Assembly (NCBI RefSeq): GCF_947500125.1
Contig: NZ_CANMRA010000001.1
Location: 1-64,000 of the forward strand
Direction: 5' to 3'
DNA: 64,000 nt
From: an uncultured Kocuria sp.
GTDB taxonomy: Bacteria > Actinomycetota > Actinomycetes > Actinomycetales > Micrococcaceae
Positions 1 through 10,136 of this stretch are shown here, in pieces (the first letter of the stretch is position 1; each line of letters starts with the position of its first letter). The position numbers and the translations under genes were made by a program. The notes under the pieces are model-generated. The model ran no database searches and was not told the DNA's origin. It was given only the letters and a program-made list of their open reading frames with translations.

Positions 1-515
1 CGGCGGCCCGGCAGCTGGACGGGCCCGGGCCCCCGGTGCCGGAGGGCACCGGCCTGTGCGACGCGGCCGCGGCATCCGCGCCCGGTGGGACGACCGCGCC
101 CGGCGCCGTCCTGTGGTCGGCGCTGGACCGCGCCGGCTACGCCTTCGAGGCGCTGGCCGCCCGCGCCGGCCCCTCCCCCGGCCACCCCGTCCCCGCCGAG
201 CTGCTGGCCCGGGCCCGGGAGGACGTCGAGGACCTCCTGGCGGTCCCGGCCGCCCGGCAGGTGCTCGCGGGCGACCCGGGGCTGCCGGCGGGCGCCTACG
301 TCCTGCCCGGCGACGTGCGGGAGCACCCCGGCCGGGTCGCGGACACGGCGGCCCGGGACGTCCAGGAGGCGGCCGCGCACCTCCTCGCCCGGGGGGACGC
401 CGGCACGCGGTGCTGGGCGCTCGCGGCGCTCGAGCACGCGACCGGGCTGCGCGCCGGGCTCACCGGGGACGTCGGGGCCCTGCCCGGCGTGGTCCGGAAC
501 GACGGCCCGCGGTGA
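1..515 (+). CDS. 3' part of a ferritin-like DUF4439-type protein (5' end outside window)
   Basis: The frame is open to the left edge, so this is the C-terminal part of a longer protein; the GTG at 36 need not be the start. The visible ~170 residues are Ala/Arg-rich and helical, with the segments LDRAGYAFEALAAR and CWALAALEHATGLR, and end near ALPGV. Paired Ala-rich helices carrying E/H positions and a closing L-P-G motif resemble the DUF4439 ferritin-like domain of actinobacterial proteins. That is recognition only, and no function is known for the family. It ends 21 bp before the stop of the convergent TSUP permease gene. Confidence 0.5.
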   Translation, partial: AARQLDGPGPPVPEGTGLCDAAAASAPGGTTAPGAVLWSALDRAGYAFEALAARAGPSPGHPVPAELLARAREDVEDLLAVPAARQVLAGDPGLPAGAYVLPGDVREHPGRVADTAARDVQEAAAHLLARGDAGTRCWALAALEHATGLRAGLTGDVGALPGVVRNDGPR

Positions 516-536
516 CCCCGCGCACCAGCGCGCGGC

Positions 537-1304
537 TCAGGCCCCCCGCAGGACGTCGACGCCCAGTTTGAGGATGAGCAGCGAGACCACGGTGAGGAAC
601 ACGACGCGGATGAAGCGGCTGCCGCGGGCCACGGCGGTGCGCGCCCCGAGGTATCCGCCGAGCATGTTGGACAGTCCCAGGACGAGGCCCAGCCCCCACA
701 GCACGGAGCCGTGGCCGAAGAAGAAGACGAGCGCGCCCACGTTGGTGGCGAGGTTGACGATCTTCGCCTTGGCGCTCGCGGCCAGGAAGCTGTAGCCCAA
801 CAGCGTGATCATGGCGATGACGAGGAACGATCCGGTGCCCGGGCCCATCACGCCGTCGTAGAAGCCGATGACGGCCCCGATGACCATCGCGGTGCCGTAG
901 TGCCTCGTCCCGCTGTGGCGCAGCTCGGTGAGCTGCCCGACGGTCGGGCGCGCCACGGTGAACAGGAGCACCGCCACGAGGGCGGCCAGGATGATGGGCC
1001 GGAACACCTCCTCCGGCAGGGACGCCGCGAGCGCCGCCCCGCCGAAGCTGCCGACCAGCGCGACGCCCGCCATGGGCAGGGCCGTGCGCAGGTCGGGGGA
1101 CGTGCGGCGGTAGAACGTCAGGGCGCTCGTCGCGGTGCCGAACACGGAGCCCATCTTGTTGGTGGCCAGCGCCTGGACGGGGCTGATCCCCGGAACCATC
1201 AGCACCACGGGCAGCTGCAGCAGCCCGCCGCCGCCGACCACGGCGTCCACGAAGCCCGCGGCGAGCCCGGCGGCCACCAGCAGGGCGACGACGCCGGGCT
1301 CCAT
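537..1304 (-). CDS. TSUP (TauE/SafE, DUF81) family membrane permease
   Basis: This is a 255-residue polytopic protein of the sulfite exporter TauE/SafE class, whose members move sulfur-containing or organic anions across the cytoplasmic membrane. The N-terminal membrane segment carries the family glycine-rich stretch FVDAVVGGGGLLQLP; the second half repeats the fold with IGFYDGVMGPGTGSFL. ATG 1304 is chosen because the frame upstream (to 1448) encodes a Pro/Arg-rich sequence unlike any membrane protein and would run into the proS 3' end. The substrate cannot be read from the sequence. It lies about 50 bp downstream of proS on the same strand and may be cotranscribed with it. Confidence 0.85.
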   Translation of the reverse strand: MEPGVVALLVAAGLAAGFVDAVVGGGGLLQLPVVLMVPGISPVQALATNKMGSVFGTATSALTFYRRTSPDLRTALPMAGVALVGSFGGAALAASLPEEVFRPIILAALVAVLLFTVARPTVGQLTELRHSGTRHYGTAMVIGAVIGFYDGVMGPGTGSFLVIAMITLLGYSFLAASAKAKIVNLATNVGALVFFFGHGSVLWGLGLVLGLSNMLGGYLGARTAVARGSRFIRVVFLTVVSLLILKLGVDVLRGA

Positions 1305-1353
1305 CTGCTCCAGGCCCGAGGGCCCGAGCCAGGCGCCGAGCCCCTCCACGGGC

Positions 1354-3153
1354 TCAGCCGCGCACGGCTGCGGCGACCACCGCGGCGACGCCCTCACGGG
1401 CCACGTCCTGGCTGCTCCCGCCGGCGCGGTCCTTGAGCTCGAGGACACCGTCCTTGAGGCCGCGGCCGACCACCAGCACGGTGGGCACGCCGAGCAGCTC
1501 GGCGTCCCCGAACTTCACGCCCGGGGAGACCTTGGGCCGGTCGTCGAAGAGCACCTCGAGCCCCTCCGCCTCGAGCTCGGCCACGACCTTCTCGGCCTCC
1601 TCCAGCACCTCGGGACCCTTGCCGGTGGCGACCACGTGGACGTCCGCCGGGGCGACCTGGCGGGGCCAGATCAGGCCCTTGTCGTCGTGGTAGGCCTCAG
1701 CCAGGGCCGCCACCGCCCGGGTGACGCCGATCCCGTAGGAGCCCATGGTGACGGTGACGAGCTTGCCGTTGCGGTCCAGGACCTTCAGCCCCAGCGCCTC
1801 CGCGTACTTGCGGCCCAGCTGGAAGATGTGGCCCATCTCGATGCCGCGGGCCGCCTCGAGGGGTCCGGAGCCGTCCGGCGCGGGGTCGCCCGCCCGGACC
1901 TCGGCGCACTCGAGGACGCCGTCCCAGGCGAAGTCGCGCCCGGCGGTGAGGTCGTAGACGTGCTGGCCGGCCACGTTCGCCCCGGTGACCCAGCGGGTGC
2001 CGCGGACCACGCGCGGGTCCACGAAGTAGGGGATGCCGGTCGAGGACTCCTCGCCGAGCACCGCCTGGTCGAGGGACAGGCCCGGACCGATGTAGCCCTT
2101 GACCAGCAGCGGGCAGGCGCGCAGGTCCTCTTCGCCGGCCTGCTCCACCAGCAGCTCGCCGGAGACGTCCAGGGCGGCACCGATGCCGGCCTCGATGCGC
2201 TTGAGGTCCACGGCGCGGTCGCCCGGCAGGCCGACGGCCACGAGCCGCCGCGCGCCGTCGGGCAGGACGACCGCGAGGACCACGTTCTTGAGGGTGTCGG
2301 CCGCCGTCCAGGGACCCTCGGCACGCGGGTGCAGCTCGTTCGAGCGCTCCACGAGCGTGTCGATCGTGGGGCTGTTCGGGGTTTCGAGCACCCGCGCCTC
2401 GGGGGCCCCGGCGAGCTCGCGCTCCTCGGGGACCACCGTGGTCACCGCCTCGACGTTGGCGGCGTAGCCGCCGGGCGAGCGCACGAACGTGTCCTCGCCG
2501 ATGACCGTGGGGTGCAGGAACTCCTCGGACCGGGAGCCGCCCATGGCCCCGGACTGGGCCGAGACGGCGACCACGGGCAGGCCGAGGCGCTCGAAGATCC
2601 GGATGTAGGCCTCGCGGTGCTTGGCGTAGGACTCGTCGAGACCGGCGTCGTCGACGTCGAAGGAGTAGGAGTCCTTCATGACGAACTCGCGCCCGCGCAG
2701 GAGACCGGCGCGGGGACGGGCCTCGTCCCGGTACTTCGCCTGGATCTGGTACAGGGTGACGGGGAGGTCCTTGTAGGACGAGTACAGGTCCTTCACGAGC
2801 AGCGTGAACATCTCCTCGTGCGTGGGCGCCAGGAGGTAGTCCGCGTCCTTGCGGTCCTTGAGGCGGAAGAGGTTCTCGCCGTACTCCGTCCAGCGGTCCG
2901 TGACCTCGTAGGGCTCGCGCGGCAGCAGCGCCGGGAAGTGCACCTCCTGGGCGCCGATCGCCCCCATCTCCTCGCGCACCACCTGCTCGACCTTCCCGAG
3001 CACCCGCAGGCCCATCGGCAGCCAGGTGTAGATGCCCGGGGCGGCGCGGCGGATGTAGCCGGCACGGACGAGCAGCTTGTGGCTGTCCACCTCGGCGTCG
3101 ACCGGGTCTTCGCGGAGGGTCCGCAGGAACAGGGAGGAGAGGCGCAGCGCCAC
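1354..3153 (-). CDS. proS: Prolyl-tRNA synthetase
   Basis: Class II aminoacyl-tRNA synthetase that charges tRNA-Pro in the cytoplasm; 599 residues, the usual size of the bacterial form with an inserted editing domain. Visible landmarks are the N-terminal block with SLFLRTLRE and [13 protein letters not shown], motif 2 with [20 protein letters not shown], a ~170-residue insertion (about residues 225-400) typical of the YbaK-like editing domain, and motif 3 with GSYGIGVTR. The start is GTG 3153, directly before the conserved [11 protein letters not shown]; the longer open frame to 3627 is an antisense shadow of the acetyltransferase gene. A purine-rich stretch lies upstream. It follows the GNAT/ispG/rseP series on the same strand. 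Confidence 0.95.
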   Translation of the reverse strand: MALRLSSLFLRTLREDPVDAEVDSHKLLVRAGYIRRAAPGIYTWLPMGLRVLGKVEQVVREEMGAIGAQEVHFPALLPREPYEVTDRWTEYGENLFRLKDRKDADYLLAPTHEEMFTLLVKDLYSSYKDLPVTLYQIQAKYRDEARPRAGLLRGREFVMKDSYSFDVDDAGLDESYAKHREAYIRIFERLGLPVVAVSAQSGAMGGSRSEEFLHPTVIGEDTFVRSPGGYAANVEAVTTVVPEERELAGAPEARVLETPNSPTIDTLVERSNELHPRAEGPWTAADTLKNVVLAVVLPDGARRLVAVGLPGDRAVDLKRIEAGIGAALDVSGELLVEQAGEEDLRACPLLVKGYIGPGLSLDQAVLGEESSTGIPYFVDPRVVRGTRWVTGANVAGQHVYDLTAGRDFAWDGVLECAEVRAGDPAPDGSGPLEAARGIEMGHIFQLGRKYAEALGLKVLDRNGKLVTVTMGSYGIGVTRAVAALAEAYHDDKGLIWPRQVAPADVHVVATGKGPEVLEEAEKVVAELEAEGLEVLFDDRPKVSPGVKFGDAELLGVPTVLVVGRGLKDGVLELKDRAGGSSQDVAREGVAAVVAAAVRG

Positions 3154-3301
3154 GTGGGCTCCGTTTCTCCCGGGGAGCGCGGCGAGGTGCGGCCGGGCCC
3201 GGGGGTCAAGAGGGTGGGCGGCGCCGACGGCGCCGCTGATTCCGGTCAAATCTACACCCCCCGCCCGGCCCGCCGCGCCGGGATCGACGTCCCCGGGGGC
3301 C

Positions 3302-4156
3302 TCAGAGCAGCACGGTGGCGAAGGTCCCGACCCGCTCGAAGCCGACCCGCCGGTACGTGGCGAGGGCCCGGACGTTGTAGTCGTTGACGTAGAGGCTGAC
3401 GACCGGCGTGCGCAGGCGGGCCAGACGCACGGCGGCGGCCATGCAGGGCGCCGCCAGCCCGCGGCCGCGGTGCGCCGGGTCGACCCACACGCCCTGCACC
3501 TGCGCCACCCCGCGCACCACCGAGCCGAGGTCGGCCTTGAACACCACGCGGCCACGGTCGTCGGTGAGCACGAGGCAGCGCCCCGCCTCGACGAGCGCGG
3601 AGACCCGGTCCCGGTACCCGCGGTCACCGCCCGTGTACGGGGAGTAGCCGACCTCCTCCTCGAACATGGCGGCGCTCGCCGGGAGCACGGCCGGGAGGTC
3701 CTCGGGGCGTGCGACGCGGACGCCGGGGTGCGGCGCGAGCACCGGGTCGCGGTCGATCGCCAGCAGGGGCTGGACGGGCCGCAGGTCGAAGGGCCGGGGC
3801 CAGGAGCGCTCCACCCGGGCCCACAGCCCGAGCACGAGCTCCGCGGGCCCGAACAGCGAGGCGTGCCGGGACCCGCCCCGCCGCAGGTGCCCGCCGACGA
3901 GGTCCAGGCCCTGGGCGTCCAGGGCCACGGGCACCACGTTGGTGCCCACCCAGCAGGCGCCGGTCAGCTCCCCGTCCGGTCCGGCGGTGCCGACCACGGG
4001 CGGGATCCGCGAGCCCCTGCTGCTGCGGTAGGACTCGACGTGGGCGGCCACGAAGGCGTGGGCGACGGGATCCGCCCCGAGCAGCCGGTCCAGCTGGGCC
4101 GGATCGACCTCCCCCGCCGGCACCAGCCGCGGCGCCGTCCTCCGCTGCGTCCTCAA
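3302..4156 (-). CDS. GNAT acetyltransferase with N-terminal DUF4081-type domain
   Basis: This 284-residue protein has an N-terminal half of DUF4081 type ([14 protein letters not shown], then [12 protein letters not shown]) and a C-terminal GNAT fold. The acetyl-CoA loop is visible as [17 protein letters not shown] near residue 225, followed by [19 protein letters not shown], the usual beta5/alpha4 signature. It should transfer an acyl group from CoA; the acceptor is unknown. The apparent start is TTG at 4156, 18 bp after the ispG stop; GTG 4123 is an alternative. The position between ispG and proS is typical of Micrococcales, so it is probably part of the same transcript. Confidence 0.82.
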   Translation of the reverse strand: MRTQRRTAPRLVPAGEVDPAQLDRLLGADPVAHAFVAAHVESYRSSRGSRIPPVVGTAGPDGELTGACWVGTNVVPVALDAQGLDLVGGHLRRGGSRHASLFGPAELVLGLWARVERSWPRPFDLRPVQPLLAIDRDPVLAPHPGVRVARPEDLPAVLPASAAMFEEEVGYSPYTGGDRGYRDRVSALVEAGRCLVLTDDRGRVVFKADLGSVVRGVAQVQGVWVDPAHRGRGLAAPCMAAAVRLARLRTPVVSLYVNDYNVRALATYRRVGFERVGTFATVLL

Positions 4157-4174
4157 CCGCCCGTCACCGGCCCG

Positions 4175-5341
4175 TCAGCTGACGCTCACGACGGGACTGC
4201 CCGCCGTGCTCTCCCCGTCCTCGTCGAGATCCATCTCGGCGGCGATGCGGTTGGCCTCCTCGATCAGGGTCTCCACGATGAGGTCCTCGGGGACGGTCTT
4301 CACGACCTCGCCCTTGACGAAGATCTGGCCCTTGCCGTTGCCGGAGGCCACGCCGAGGTCGGCCTCGCGGGCCTCGCCCGGCCCGTTGACCACGCAGCCC
4401 ATCACGGCCACCCGCAGCGGGACGGTGAGCCCCTCCAGGCCCGCCGTCACCTCGTCCGCGAGGGTGTAGACGTCCACCTGCGCGCGGCCGCACGAGGGGC
4501 AGGAGACGATCTCGAGCTTGCGCGGGCGCAGGCCCAGGGACTGCAGGATCTGGTTGCCGACCTTGACCTCCTCGACCGGCGGCGCCGAGAGCGAGACCCG
4601 GATGGTGTCCCCGATCCCCTGCGAGAGCAGGGCGCCGAAGGCGGTGGCGGACTTGATGGTCCCCTGGAAGGCGGGGCCCGCCTCGGTCACGCCGAGGTGC
4701 AGGGGCCAGTCCCCGCGCTCGGCGAGCAGCTGGTAGGCCCGGACCATGGTGACCGGGTCGTTGTGCTTCACGGAGATCTTGAAGTCGTGGAAGTCGTGCT
4801 CCTCGAACAGGGACGCCTCCCACACCGCGGACTCCACGAGCGCCTCCGGGGTGGCCTTGCCGTACTTGTCCATGATCCGCTGGTCCAGCGAGCCCGCGTT
4901 CACGCCGATCCGGATGGACACCCCGGCGGCCTTGGCCTCGCGGGCGATCTGCGCGACCTGGTCGTCGAACTTGCGGATGTTGCCGGGGTTCACGCGCACG
5001 GCCGCGCAGCCGGCCTCGATGGCGGCGTAGACGTACTTCGGCTGGAAATGGATGTCGGCGATCACCGGGATCGGGGACTTCATGGCGATGATGGGCAGGG
5101 CGTCGGCGTCGTCCTGGGACGGGCACGCCACGCGGACGATGTCGCAGCCGGTGGCGTTGAGCTCGGCGATCTGCTGCAGGGTGGCGTTGATGTCCGTGGT
5201 GGGGGTGGTCGTCATGGACTGCACGCTCACCGGCGAGTCGGAGCCGACGCCCACGGACCCGACCCGGATCTGCCGGGTCTTCCGGCGCGGGGAGAGGACG
5301 GGCTGGGGCGCGGCGGGCATGCCGAGGCTGACCGGGGTCAA
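4175..5341 (-). CDS. ispG: 4-hydroxy-3-methylbut-2-en-1-yl diphosphate synthase (flavodoxin)
   Basis: IspG makes HMBPP from MEcPP, the penultimate step of the MEP isoprenoid pathway, using a 4Fe-4S cluster. The protein is 388 residues, the normal bacterial length. It shows the N-terminal strand [18 protein letters not shown], the TIM-barrel segment [21 protein letters not shown], and the cluster cysteines in SCPSCGR and [14 protein letters not shown]. The start is TTG 5341, preceded by a GGAGGA ribosome site at good spacing; the frame extends upstream only as an antisense shadow of rseP. dxr, the earlier step in the pathway, is also in this window (12561-13835). Confidence 0.95.
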   Translation of the reverse strand: MTPVSLGMPAAPQPVLSPRRKTRQIRVGSVGVGSDSPVSVQSMTTTPTTDINATLQQIAELNATGCDIVRVACPSQDDADALPIIAMKSPIPVIADIHFQPKYVYAAIEAGCAAVRVNPGNIRKFDDQVAQIAREAKAAGVSIRIGVNAGSLDQRIMDKYGKATPEALVESAVWEASLFEEHDFHDFKISVKHNDPVTMVRAYQLLAERGDWPLHLGVTEAGPAFQGTIKSATAFGALLSQGIGDTIRVSLSAPPVEEVKVGNQILQSLGLRPRKLEIVSCPSCGRAQVDVYTLADEVTAGLEGLTVPLRVAVMGCVVNGPGEAREADLGVASGNGKGQIFVKGEVVKTVPEDLIVETLIEEANRIAAEMDLDEDGESTAGSPVVSVS

Positions 5342-5544
5342 GGAGTTCCTCCGAGATATCGAGAACGGGGATCGAGAACAGGTGTCGAGGGCAGGATCTG
5401 GAGCGGTGGCGCCGGGACCCGCTCGCCGGGTCCGTCGCCGGTTCCCATTGTGCCCCATGCTCCGGGGCGGACCCCGGCGCACGGGGCGCAATTCCTCCCT
5501 CGCCGAACGTCCCGCCGCCGGGTTCCGGGGCCCCGGGACCGGGC

Positions 5545-6879
5545 TCAGAAGAGCCGGACCGGCTTGACGATGTCCGCGTAGACCAGCAGGACGGACATCC
5601 CGATCATCAGCACGGCCACCGCGTAGGTCACGGGCAGCAGCCGGGCGGGGTCGAACGGGCCGGGGTCGCGGCGGCCGAGCAGCCGGGCGCTCCCCCGCCG
5701 CAGCCCCTCCCACAGGGCCCCGGCGACGTGCCCGCCGTCGAGCGGGAGCAGCGGGAGCAGGTTGAACACGAACAGGGCCAGGTTCACGGAGCCGACCAGG
5801 CCCACCAGGGAGGCGGCCTTGTCCCGCAGCGCGATCTCCTCGTGCGCGGCGATCTCGCCCGAGATCCGGCCGATCCCCACCACGGAGATCGGTCCGTCGG
5901 GGTCCCGCGGCGCGTCGGAGAACGCCGCCTCCGCGACCTCGTAGATCCGCTGCGGCAGGTGCAGGACGACCCCGGCGATCTGCTGCAGGCCGTCGAGCAC
6001 CGCCGCGGGCACCGCGCTCAGCGGCTGCCGGACGGGCTCGGTGGTGGGGCTGATCCCGATGAAGCCGACCTCCTCGTAGCGGGGGGCGTCGTCCTCGCCG
6101 GTCACCGCGGCGCCGGAGTCGTCCAGCACGGGGCGCGAGGACAGGATCGGGGTGAGCTGGGTGGACACGGTCCGCCCGTCCCGCTCGACCACCACCGGGA
6201 TCCGTTCCCCGGCCCGGTCGCGGATGCGGCCGGTGAGCTCGTCCCAGGAGGAGACCGGGGCGCCGTCGACGGCCGTGACGACGTCCCCGGGGCGCAGCCC
6301 GGCGGCGTTCGCGGGGGCCTGGGGGTCCTCCGGCCGGCACTCGGTCTGCCCCGCGGTCTGGCGCTCGGCGGCCACCACGCACTCGGAGACCCACGCGACC
6401 GTGGTGGTGGGCGTCGCCGTCCCGAAGCCGGAGAGCAGGACGGCGAGGCACAGCGCCCCGAGCAGCAGGTTCATCACCGGGCCGCCGAGCATGATCACGA
6501 TCCGCTTCCACACGGGCAGGCGGTAGAACACGCGGTCCTCGTCGCCGGGGGCGAGCTGGTCGGCGGAGGCGCCGCGCGCCTCCGCCGCGAGCTGCTGGAA
6601 CACGCCGGTGCTCGCGGCACGGGCCGTCGCTCCCGCACGCGCCGGCGGGTACATCCCCACCATCGAGATGTAGCCGCCCAGCGGGACCGCCTTGAGCCCG
6701 TACTCCGTCTCGCCCCGGCGGCGGGAGAACACGGTGCGCCCGAAGCCGACCATGTACTGCGTGACGCGCACGCCGAAGAGCTTGGCCGGCACCAGGTGAC
6801 CGATCTCGTGCAGGGCGATGGAGACCGCGATGGCGACCGCGGCCAGCAGCACGCCCACGAGGAACAGCACGACGCCCAT
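5545..6879 (-). CDS. rseP: Site-2 protease, RIP zinc metalloprotease
   Basis: Membrane-embedded zinc protease that cuts anti-sigma factors or signal peptides within the bilayer. It has 444 residues. The first membrane segment holds the HEIGH zinc site (HExxH type) in [18 protein letters not shown]; a single PDZ domain follows around residues 180-265 ([14 protein letters not shown]); the third metal ligand lies in [13 protein letters not shown] near residue 385. ATG 6879 is chosen because it has a GGGAGG site upstream and begins directly at the first hydrophobic helix. It is upstream of ispG on the same strand with a 200-bp gap. Its usual partner dxr is displaced by about 5.7 kb. Confidence 0.93.
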   Translation of the reverse strand: MGVVLFLVGVLLAAVAIAVSIALHEIGHLVPAKLFGVRVTQYMVGFGRTVFSRRRGETEYGLKAVPLGGYISMVGMYPPARAGATARAASTGVFQQLAAEARGASADQLAPGDEDRVFYRLPVWKRIVIMLGGPVMNLLLGALCLAVLLSGFGTATPTTTVAWVSECVVAAERQTAGQTECRPEDPQAPANAAGLRPGDVVTAVDGAPVSSWDELTGRIRDRAGERIPVVVERDGRTVSTQLTPILSSRPVLDDSGAAVTGEDDAPRYEEVGFIGISPTTEPVRQPLSAVPAAVLDGLQQIAGVVLHLPQRIYEVAEAAFSDAPRDPDGPISVVGIGRISGEIAAHEEIALRDKAASLVGLVGSVNLALFVFNLLPLLPLDGGHVAGALWEGLRRGSARLLGRRDPGPFDPARLLPVTYAVAVLMIGMSVLLVYADIVKPVRLF

Positions 6880-7011
6880 CCGTCGGACCTCCCGGGATCG
6901 TCGAAGGTCCCCGGCGGGCGCCGGGGACGGCGGGGCCGTGCGCTGGGCACGGCGAGGACCAGTCTGCACCACCATCCTGGACGGTGCGTGGCAGGCGCAC
7001 CCGGGCACGAC

Positions 7012-7051
7012 GACGGCCGGTGCGCCTCCCGGAGGAGAGGCACCGGCCGTC
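7012..7051 (-). terminator. Hairpin terminator downstream of metI
   Basis: Perfect 12-bp inverted repeat (7012-7023 with 7040-7051, GACGGCCGGTGC and its complement). The 16-nt loop holds an inner CCTCC/GGAGG pairing. It lies 25 bp past the metI stop and should end the metQNI transcript. No T-run follows, which is common in high-GC actinobacteria. Confidence 0.75.
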
Positions 7052-7075
7052 ACGGGGCGCGCGGGGCGGCGGTGC

Positions 7076-7735
7076 TCAGCGCCGCAGGATCCGGCGGGCC
7101 AGTCGGTTGCCCACCACCTGCACGAGCTGGACCAGCACCACGATGACGGCGACCGCCGCCCACGTGACCTCGTCGTTGAACCGCTGGTAGCCCAGCCGCA
7201 GGGCGAAGTCGCCCAGGCCGCCGGCGCCGATGGCCCCGGCCATCGCGGACATGTCCGTGATGCCGATGACGAGGAAGGTGTAACCGAGCACCAGGGGGCC
7301 CAGCGCCTCGGGCAGGATCACCGTGGTGATGATCCTGCTGCGGGAGACCCCCATCGAACGGGCCGCCTCGACGACTCCGGGGTCCACGCTCATGAGGTTC
7401 TGCTCGACGATGCGCGCCACGGCGAACATCGCCCCGATGGTCATCGCGAAGATCGCCGCATTGGGCCCGAGCCGGGTGCCGACGACCTCCTGGGTCACCG
7501 GGCCGAGCGCGGCCAGCAGGATGATGAACGGGATCGGGCGGACGAAGTTCACCACGAGGTTGAGGCCCTCGTGGACCGCGCGGTTCTCCAGGATGTTGCC
7601 GCGGCGGGTGACGTAGAGGCCCACGCCCACGAGCAGTCCCAGCAGACCGGCGAGCAGCAGGGTGACGGCCACCATGTAGAGGGTCTCCCCGAGCGCGGCC
7701 AGCAGCTCGGGTCCCAGGACGGACCAGTCGTTCAC
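7076..7735 (-). CDS. metI: Methionine ABC transporter permease MetI
   Basis: Inner-membrane permease (219 residues, five predicted membrane helices) of the D/L-methionine importer. The N-terminus VLGPELLAALGETLYMVAV and the permease coupling loop EAARSMGVSRSRIITTVILP, which contacts the ATPase, are typical of MetI, as is VGTRLGPNAAIF. The start is GTG at 7735, overlapping the metN stop by 4 bp (GTGA), indicating translational coupling. It is the last gene of metQ-metN-metI, which sits under the SAM-IV riboswitch at 9836-9919. Confidence 0.93.
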   Translation of the reverse strand: MNDWSVLGPELLAALGETLYMVAVTLLLAGLLGLLVGVGLYVTRRGNILENRAVHEGLNLVVNFVRPIPFIILLAALGPVTQEVVGTRLGPNAAIFAMTIGAMFAVARIVEQNLMSVDPGVVEAARSMGVSRSRIITTVILPEALGPLVLGYTFLVIGITDMSAMAGAIGAGGLGDFALRLGYQRFNDEVTWAAVAVIVVLVQLVQVVGNRLARRILRR

Positions 7736-8811
7736 GCGGCCACCTCTCTCAGGGTCGTGATGCGGGACATCTCGTCGACCACGGCCTGCACGGCCGTGTC
7801 CTCGCCCGTCAGCTCGAAGGTCAGGGACCCGAAGGACTGCTCCTGGAGCACGCTGATCCCGCCGTAGGCGATGGTGAAGCGGACCCCGCGGGCGGCGCCG
7901 TCGGAGAGCACCCCGCCGATGTCGACGCCGTCGCCGACGTCCACGATCACCAGGCGCCCGCGGTGGGCGCGGCGCAGCCGTTCCACCTCGCGGGCGTCGG
8001 GCTCCGAGTGCAGGACGGAGGAGACGAAGCGGTGGGCGGTCTCGGTGCGGGGCCGGGCGAAGATGTCCACGGTGGAGCCGTGCTCCACGACCTTCCCGTC
8101 CTGCATCACGGCCACACGGTCGGCGATCGCCCGGACCACGTCCATCTCGTGGGTGATGATCACGATGGTGATCCCCAGCTCCCGGTTGACCCGCTGCAGG
8201 ACCTGCAGCACCTCCTGCGTGGTCTCGGGGTCGAGGGCGCTCGTCGACTCGTCGGCCAGCAGCAGCTTCGGGCTGGTCGCCAGGGCACGGGCGATGCCCA
8301 CGCGCTGCTTCTGCCCGCCGGAGAGCTGCTCCGGGTAGTTGCCGGCGCGCGCGGACAGACCCACGAACTCGAGCAGTTCCGCCACCCGGGCCCGGCGCTT
8401 CTCCTTGGGCCAGCCGGCCCGCTTGAGCGGGTACTCGACGTTGCCCGCCACGGTCCGGGAGGTGAAGAGGTTGAACTGCTGGAAGATCATGCCGATCTCC
8501 TGCCGCACGGGCGCCAGCTCGGTCTCGCGCCGGCCGGCCACCTCGAAGCCCTCCACGGTCAGGGAGCCCGAGCTCACCGGCTCGAGCCCGTTGATCAGGC
8601 GCACGAGGGTGGACTTGCCCGCCCCGGAGTAGCCGATCACGCCGAAGATCTCACCGCGGCGGACGTCGAGGCTGACGTCGTCGACCGCCACGACCTCGCG
8701 CGCCGCGCGCCCCGAGCCGGTGCGGAAGGTCTTGGAGACGTTGCTGAAACGGACGAGCACCTCGTCCGGGCGCCCGGGTGAGGGCGGCCCGGCGGGGACC
8801 GCCGCGCTCAC
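7732..8811 (-). CDS. metN: Methionine ABC transporter ATP-binding protein MetN
   Basis: Cytoplasmic ATPase of the methionine importer, 359 residues. Walker A is GYSGAGKSTL (near residue 58), the ABC signature is LSGGQKQRVGIARAL, Walker B is LLLADESTSALD, and the H-loop is VIITHEMDVV. The C-terminal ~80 residues form an NIL/ACT-like domain (YGGISVLQEQSFGSLTFELTG), which in MetN proteins binds methionine and gives trans-inhibition. The start is GTG 8811, overlapping the metQ stop by 4 bp; the stop overlaps the metI start. The first ~18 residues are a Pro-rich extension before the ABC domain. Confidence 0.94.
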   Translation of the reverse strand: MSAAVPAGPPSPGRPDEVLVRFSNVSKTFRTGSGRAAREVVAVDDVSLDVRRGEIFGVIGYSGAGKSTLVRLINGLEPVSSGSLTVEGFEVAGRRETELAPVRQEIGMIFQQFNLFTSRTVAGNVEYPLKRAGWPKEKRRARVAELLEFVGLSARAGNYPEQLSGGQKQRVGIARALATSPKLLLADESTSALDPETTQEVLQVLQRVNRELGITIVIITHEMDVVRAIADRVAVMQDGKVVEHGSTVDIFARPRTETAHRFVSSVLHSEPDAREVERLRRAHRGRLVIVDVGDGVDIGGVLSDGAARGVRFTIAYGGISVLQEQSFGSLTFELTGEDTAVQAVVDEMSRITTLREVAA

Positions 8812-9701
8812 TGCTCCTGGTCCTTGAGCTCCTGCTGGTAGCGCTCGGTCAGCTCCTGCAGCTCCTGCTGCTCCAGCTGCAGCGGCACGGCGGTGTCCTT
8901 CGTCTCCGTCATCTCGGCGTCGAGCACGGGCTGCTCGTGGTAGAGCGCGGCCACCTGCCGGAGGGTCTCGTCGTCGGCGAGCTCCTCGGTCGTGGTGAAG
9001 AGGTTGACGTAGGCGCGGGAGCCCTCGGCCTCCGGGTCGTCCTGGGCGAGCGCGGACTTCGGGTCGATGTCCGCCCGCGAGAGGAAGTCGTTGTTGATCA
9101 CCGAGCCGGCCACCGAGTCGAGCGAGAGCACCGTCTGCTCCGCGGAGACCGGGGTGACCTGCACCGTCGAGGCCTCGGCGTCGACGTCGAGCTCGGTGGG
9201 GATGAGGGTGTCGGAGGTCAGCTCGACCAGTCCGGCGGACTCGAGCACGAGCAGGGCGCGGGAGAGGTTCACGGCGTCGTTGGGCACCGCGATCTCGTCG
9301 CCCTCCTGGAACTGCTCCACGGAGTCGTACTGGTTGGAGTACAGGCCCAGCGGGTAGATCGAGGTCGAGCCGACCGGGGTGATCGAGCCCCCGGCGGAGT
9401 TGTTGTAGTCGGCGAGGAACGGGATGTGCTGGAACCAGGTCATCTCCACGTCGCCGGACTCGTTGGCGGGGTTCGGCTGGTTGTAGTCGGAGAAGTCGAC
9501 GTACTCGACGGTGATGCCCTGCTCCTCGGCCAGCTGCTGGAGGGCGTCGTGGGTCGGGTCGGTGCCCACCACGCCGATGGTGACCTTGTCGTCGGCGAGG
9601 ACGCCCTCGCCGGAGGACTCCTGGGAGGAGCCGCCGCAGGCGGTGAGGGCGAGGCCGAGGGTCGTGGCCAGCGCGAGGAAGGGGAGGCGCTGCGTTCGCA
9701 T
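8808..9701 (-). CDS. metQ: Methionine-binding lipoprotein MetQ (NLPA family)
   Basis: Membrane-anchored solute receptor for the MetNI importer, 297 residues. The signal peptide ends in a lipobox, LALTAC, so Cys21 should be lipidated. The mature domain shows NLPA features: VTIGVVGTDPTHDAL, a ligand loop with VEMTWFQHIPFLADYN, and EIAVPNDAVNLSRALL. The ATG at 9701 has a GGAAAGG ribosome site. First gene of metQNI; its leader carries a SAM-IV riboswitch, so expression should fall when S-adenosylmethionine is plentiful. The C-terminus is Gln/Glu-rich and probably helical. Confidence 0.93.
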   Translation of the reverse strand: MRTQRLPFLALATTLGLALTACGGSSQESSGEGVLADDKVTIGVVGTDPTHDALQQLAEEQGITVEYVDFSDYNQPNPANESGDVEMTWFQHIPFLADYNNSAGGSITPVGSTSIYPLGLYSNQYDSVEQFQEGDEIAVPNDAVNLSRALLVLESAGLVELTSDTLIPTELDVDAEASTVQVTPVSAEQTVLSLDSVAGSVINNDFLSRADIDPKSALAQDDPEAEGSRAYVNLFTTTEELADDETLRQVAALYHEQPVLDAEMTETKDTAVPLQLEQQELQELTERYQQELKDQEQ

Positions 9702-9835
9702 GTGGTGCCTTTCCGTGGGTCCGTGGTGTCGGAGGTCTGCACCAGGGCCGGGGTCCGGCGGCGACGGCCGATCGGCGCGCGGAGGGGCGCGGCGGGCGTC
9801 GAGCCGTACTTGCCGCCGGCCGTCGTCGGCCGTGG

Positions 9836-9919
9836 CCGGATGGTCACCTGGGGCACCCCACTACGGGAGAGGGTTGCCGCCCAGCCAGCCAGGGCTTCGT
9901 GCTGGGACTCGTCATCCGG
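9836..9919 (-). promoter_or_regulatory. SAM-IV riboswitch in the metQNI leader
   Basis: On the minus strand the P1 stem is CCGGATG (9919-9913) pairing with CATCCGG (9842-9836). Between the arms lie the conserved SAM-IV pieces GGCGGCAACCCTC and GTGGGGTGCCCCAGGTGA, in the same order as in the second copy at 51862-51940. SAM-IV riboswitches are known mainly from Actinomycetales and switch off methionine/sulfur genes on binding SAM. A TAGTCT hexamer at 9930-9925, just upstream, could be the -10 box; no good -35 is seen. Confidence 0.85.
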
Positions 9920-10136
9920 CCGACAGACTAGCACGGACAGCGACCCGACTCGGGCGCGGAATTCAGGCGAATAGGGCTTCGCGGGCCCAGCGCAAACAAC
10001 TCCAGAAAAGACATGGGTCTTGCGACACGGGACTGTTCCAAATCATCACTCTTCACGTCACCGTTCTCCGCAACGGGCGGTGGCCCCGAAATGTGCCAGT
10101 GAAGTTCGGGGCCACGCAACATAGGCATAAGCTATT

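Noticed and set aside
1135-3387. 750-residue open frame opposite proS
   Set aside because: High-GC antisense shadow: low-complexity His/Asp/Val/Gly composition, no domain, and proS is clearly coding on the other strand.
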